Below are positions 3,755 to 5,225 of a DNA stretch of 5,225 nucleotides, piece after piece. The stretch comes from Planctomycetota bacterium (lineage in GTDB: Bacteria; Planctomycetota; Phycisphaerae; UBA1845). The DNA lies in contig JAJRUK010000241.1 in assembly GCA_024277835.1 (NCBI GenBank), positions 1 to 5,225 on the forward strand. Direction: 5' to 3'. The notes below the pieces were generated by a model, which saw nothing but the letters and a program-made list of their open reading frames with translations, searched no databases and had not been told where the DNA came from. The position numbers and the translations under genes are program-made. The stretch's first letter is position 1; every line of letters begins with the position of its first letter.

Positions 3755-5225
3755 CTAGGTTCCGATCCTTACAGGTTGGTTGATGCTTGTGTGTTTCGGC
3801 GGAAGAAGTTCGTTCGCGTTGACCGAGCGCTGGGCTTCGATTCGTCCCGCAGGCGCTCCGCCGAGCAAGGTCTTGATGCACTCCGCGGTCATGATCGCGT
3901 TCCAGTGTTTGCGGTCGAAGCTGTGTGCTCCGTACATCCATAGATTGACCGGGGTTGGAAGCCCGTCTTTCACTTTTCGCTGGAGTACCAGTGCACCTTT
4001 GGGTAGCAGCTTCTTCGCTGCCTGGTGGACGATCCATTTGCCGATCCCGTCGCGATACCGCAGCGAGTCATCCAGCGACGACGCAAGCTCAACAAGGCGA
4101 TGATCGAGAAACGGGCAGCGGTTTTCGATGCTGTGGGCCATGCACATCCGGTCCGCCATCTGCAAGAGAGGCTGAAGGAAGATGCGACTTTCAATGTAGG
4201 AAACGTTTTCCAGCATCGACTTTCGCTCACTCCAATGGTCTGTCAGGTAAGCGCGGAGCATCGCCGCTCCGCCAAGTCCAGAGCGAGACGCCATTCGGCA
4301 AAACCGGTCAAGGTCGCTGCCGTGATAGCGCTGTAGCATCGCGCGGTAGTGTCGGCGTTTGTCATTGTCAGTGCTTAACTCGTCGCCGAGGAGAAGCTCG
4401 TTCCGCGCATACCCCGCGAAAAGCTCGTCCGATCCCTCGCCAGAGAGAACGACTTTGTAATCGCGATCATGTACCGCTTTCGCCAGTCGAAACAGCGGGA
4501 AAACACTAAATGAACCGGTCGGGATTTCCAGATGAAAACCCAACGAAGGCAGGTCCGTCATGAATTCGTCGCGCGTGGGGCGGACATAGTTCGCACGGAT
4601 ACCGAGTCTGCTCGTTAAGTCTGCTACGAACAGTTCTTCATTGATCGAGCTTTTGAATTCGTCGAACTGACACGTAAACGCCTCATCAACACCGCTCAGC
4701 GCGGCGATGAGGGATGAATCTACACCGCCTGCGAGGAACATCGTGACGGGTACGTCGCTGCGCATGCGGAGTCGCACCGAGTCGCGTAGCAAGTCGATGA
4801 ACGTATCCACCGCTTGCGTCTCGCTAGTGATCTTTCGCCCAACCTGATGCGTAATGTCCCACCACGCGGTTGTATGACACGTCCCGCGCTTGAGGTCATA
4901 GCAAAGATAGTGACCCGGTTTCAGCGAGAGCACGTCTTTGTAGAGCGTGTGCTCGTTGAAGCAGAATTCAAAGAGGGAAAACAGTTCGCTTGTGGTGAAT
5001 TCGAGGTCGCGGAACGCTTTGATTTCGGATGCGAACTCGAACGCTCCACCGCGACATCGATAGTAGAGCGGTTTTTGTCCCATCCGGTCGCGCGCACAGA
5101 AAAAGCGCTCGCCGTCCCAGATCGCCAGCGCGAACATCCCGTTGAATCGCCGGAGGCAGTCGGTGCCCCATTGCAGGTAGGCGGTCAATGCGACTTCTGT
5201 ATCGGTTGTCGTCTCAAAAGACCAG
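3755..5225 (-). CDS. asnB: Asparagine synthetase-type glutamine amidotransferase, start beyond the right edge
   Basis: The frame is open from the right edge to a TAG at 3755-3757, 489 whole codons. The catalytic Cys at the mature N-terminus and roughly the first 70 residues are missing. The remaining glutaminase domain shows DTEVALTAYLQWG, CLRRFNGMFALAIWD, ARDRMGQKPLYY and FASEIKA. The synthetase domain shows the PP-loop FLAGGVDSS (4712-4738), LSGEGSDELFAGY (4409-4444) and S-I-E-N-R-C-P-F-L-D-H-R-L-V-E. The family uses glutamine ammonia and ATP to turn a carboxylate into an amide: aspartate in true AsnB, sugar carboxylates or other acids in the many relatives found in polysaccharide and secondary-metabolite clusters. 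One oddity is that the PP-loop reads A-G-G-V-D-S-S where S-G-G-x-D-S-S is usual. The glycosyltransferase 4-7 bases downstream favours a surface-glycan role over plain asparagine synthesis. The symbol is family level only. A TTG at 5188 could be mistaken for the start; it lies inside the conserved domain. Confidence 0.9.
   Translation of the reverse strand, partial: WSFETTTDTEVALTAYLQWGTDCLRRFNGMFALAIWDGERFFCARDRMGQKPLYYRCRGGAFEFASEIKAFRDLEFTTSELFSLFEFCFNEHTLYKDVLSLKPGHYLCYDLKRGTCHTTAWWDITHQVGRKITSETQAVDTFIDLLRDSVRLRMRSDVPVTMFLAGGVDSSLIAALSGVDEAFTCQFDEFKSSINEELFVADLTSRLGIRANYVRPTRDEFMTDLPSLGFHLEIPTGSFSVFPLFRLAKAVHDRDYKVVLSGEGSDELFAGYARNELLLGDELSTDNDKRRHYRAMLQRYHGSDLDRFCRMASRSGLGGAAMLRAYLTDHWSERKSMLENVSYIESRIFLQPLLQMADRMCMAHSIENRCPFLDHRLVELASSLDDSLRYRDGIGKWIVHQAAKKLLPKGALVLQRKVKDGLPTPVNLWMYGAHSFDRKHWNAIMTAECIKTLLGGAPAGRIEAQRSVNANELLPPKHTSINQPVRIGT

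Noticed and set aside
3955..4509. Plus-strand open frame of 184 codons opposite the amidotransferase
   Set aside because: The minus strand carries clear asparagine synthetase motifs over the same bases; the plus-strand product has no recognisable features.
5186..5188. TTG as the real start of the amidotransferase
   Set aside because: Upstream residues W-S-F-E-T-T-T-D-T-E-V continue the conserved glutaminase domain to the window edge, so the true start is outside.
1..5225. CRISPR arrays, tRNA or rRNA genes, insertion sequences
   Set aside because: No regularly spaced repeats, cloverleaf-like sequences, transposase motifs or terminal inverted repeats were seen.

Overview
The window looks like chromosomal DNA from a bacterium with a Gram-negative-type envelope, most likely a planctomycete. 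Composition is moderately GC-rich by eye. Three of the five genes begin with export signals. From memory, the architecture of the first plus-strand gene (signal peptide, thioredoxin fold, TPR-like helices, C-terminal DsbD-alpha-like domain) and of the small secreted protein beside it is common in Planctomycetota. The phylum assignment is an inference and has not been tested by search.

Layout. (1) Positions 1-317, minus strand: the N-terminal 105 residues of a secreted protein of unknown function, running off the left edge. (2) Positions 318-558: a divergent intergenic region with candidate promoters for both sides. (3) Positions 559-2001, plus strand: one long gene that an ordinary gene caller would split, because an in-frame TGA at 781-783 interrupts it. 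(4) Positions 2086-2802, plus strand: an exported alpha/beta hydrolase of the ABHD14 type, 84 bases downstream. (5) Positions 2803-2913: a convergent intergenic region with hairpins. (6) Positions 5225-2914, minus strand: a two-gene operon of an asparagine-synthetase-type glutamine amidotransferase (its start lies beyond the right edge) and a GT2 glycosyltransferase, 4-7 bases apart.

The main result is that the 559-2001 gene is probably a selenoprotein. The TGA sits exactly where a thioredoxin-fold protein of the TlpA/ResA type has its first catalytic cysteine, giving W-U-A-G-C instead of W-C-x-x-C. The frame stays open on both sides. Just downstream the RNA can fold into a hairpin with a perfect 7-bp upper stem and a GGU loop, 24 bases after the UGA, which fits the known form of a bacterial SECIS element. 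Read through, the protein is 480 residues, with Sec at 75 and the resolving Cys at 78. It would be a periplasmic oxidoreductase joined to TPR-like helices and to a C-terminal domain that has its own cysteine pair.

The plus-strand genes and the divergent minus gene therefore make a small group of exported proteins around a putative selenium-dependent thiol-disulfide enzyme. The right-hand operon is separate in direction and in function: amide transfer plus sugar transfer, most likely for a cell-surface polysaccharide or another decorated product.
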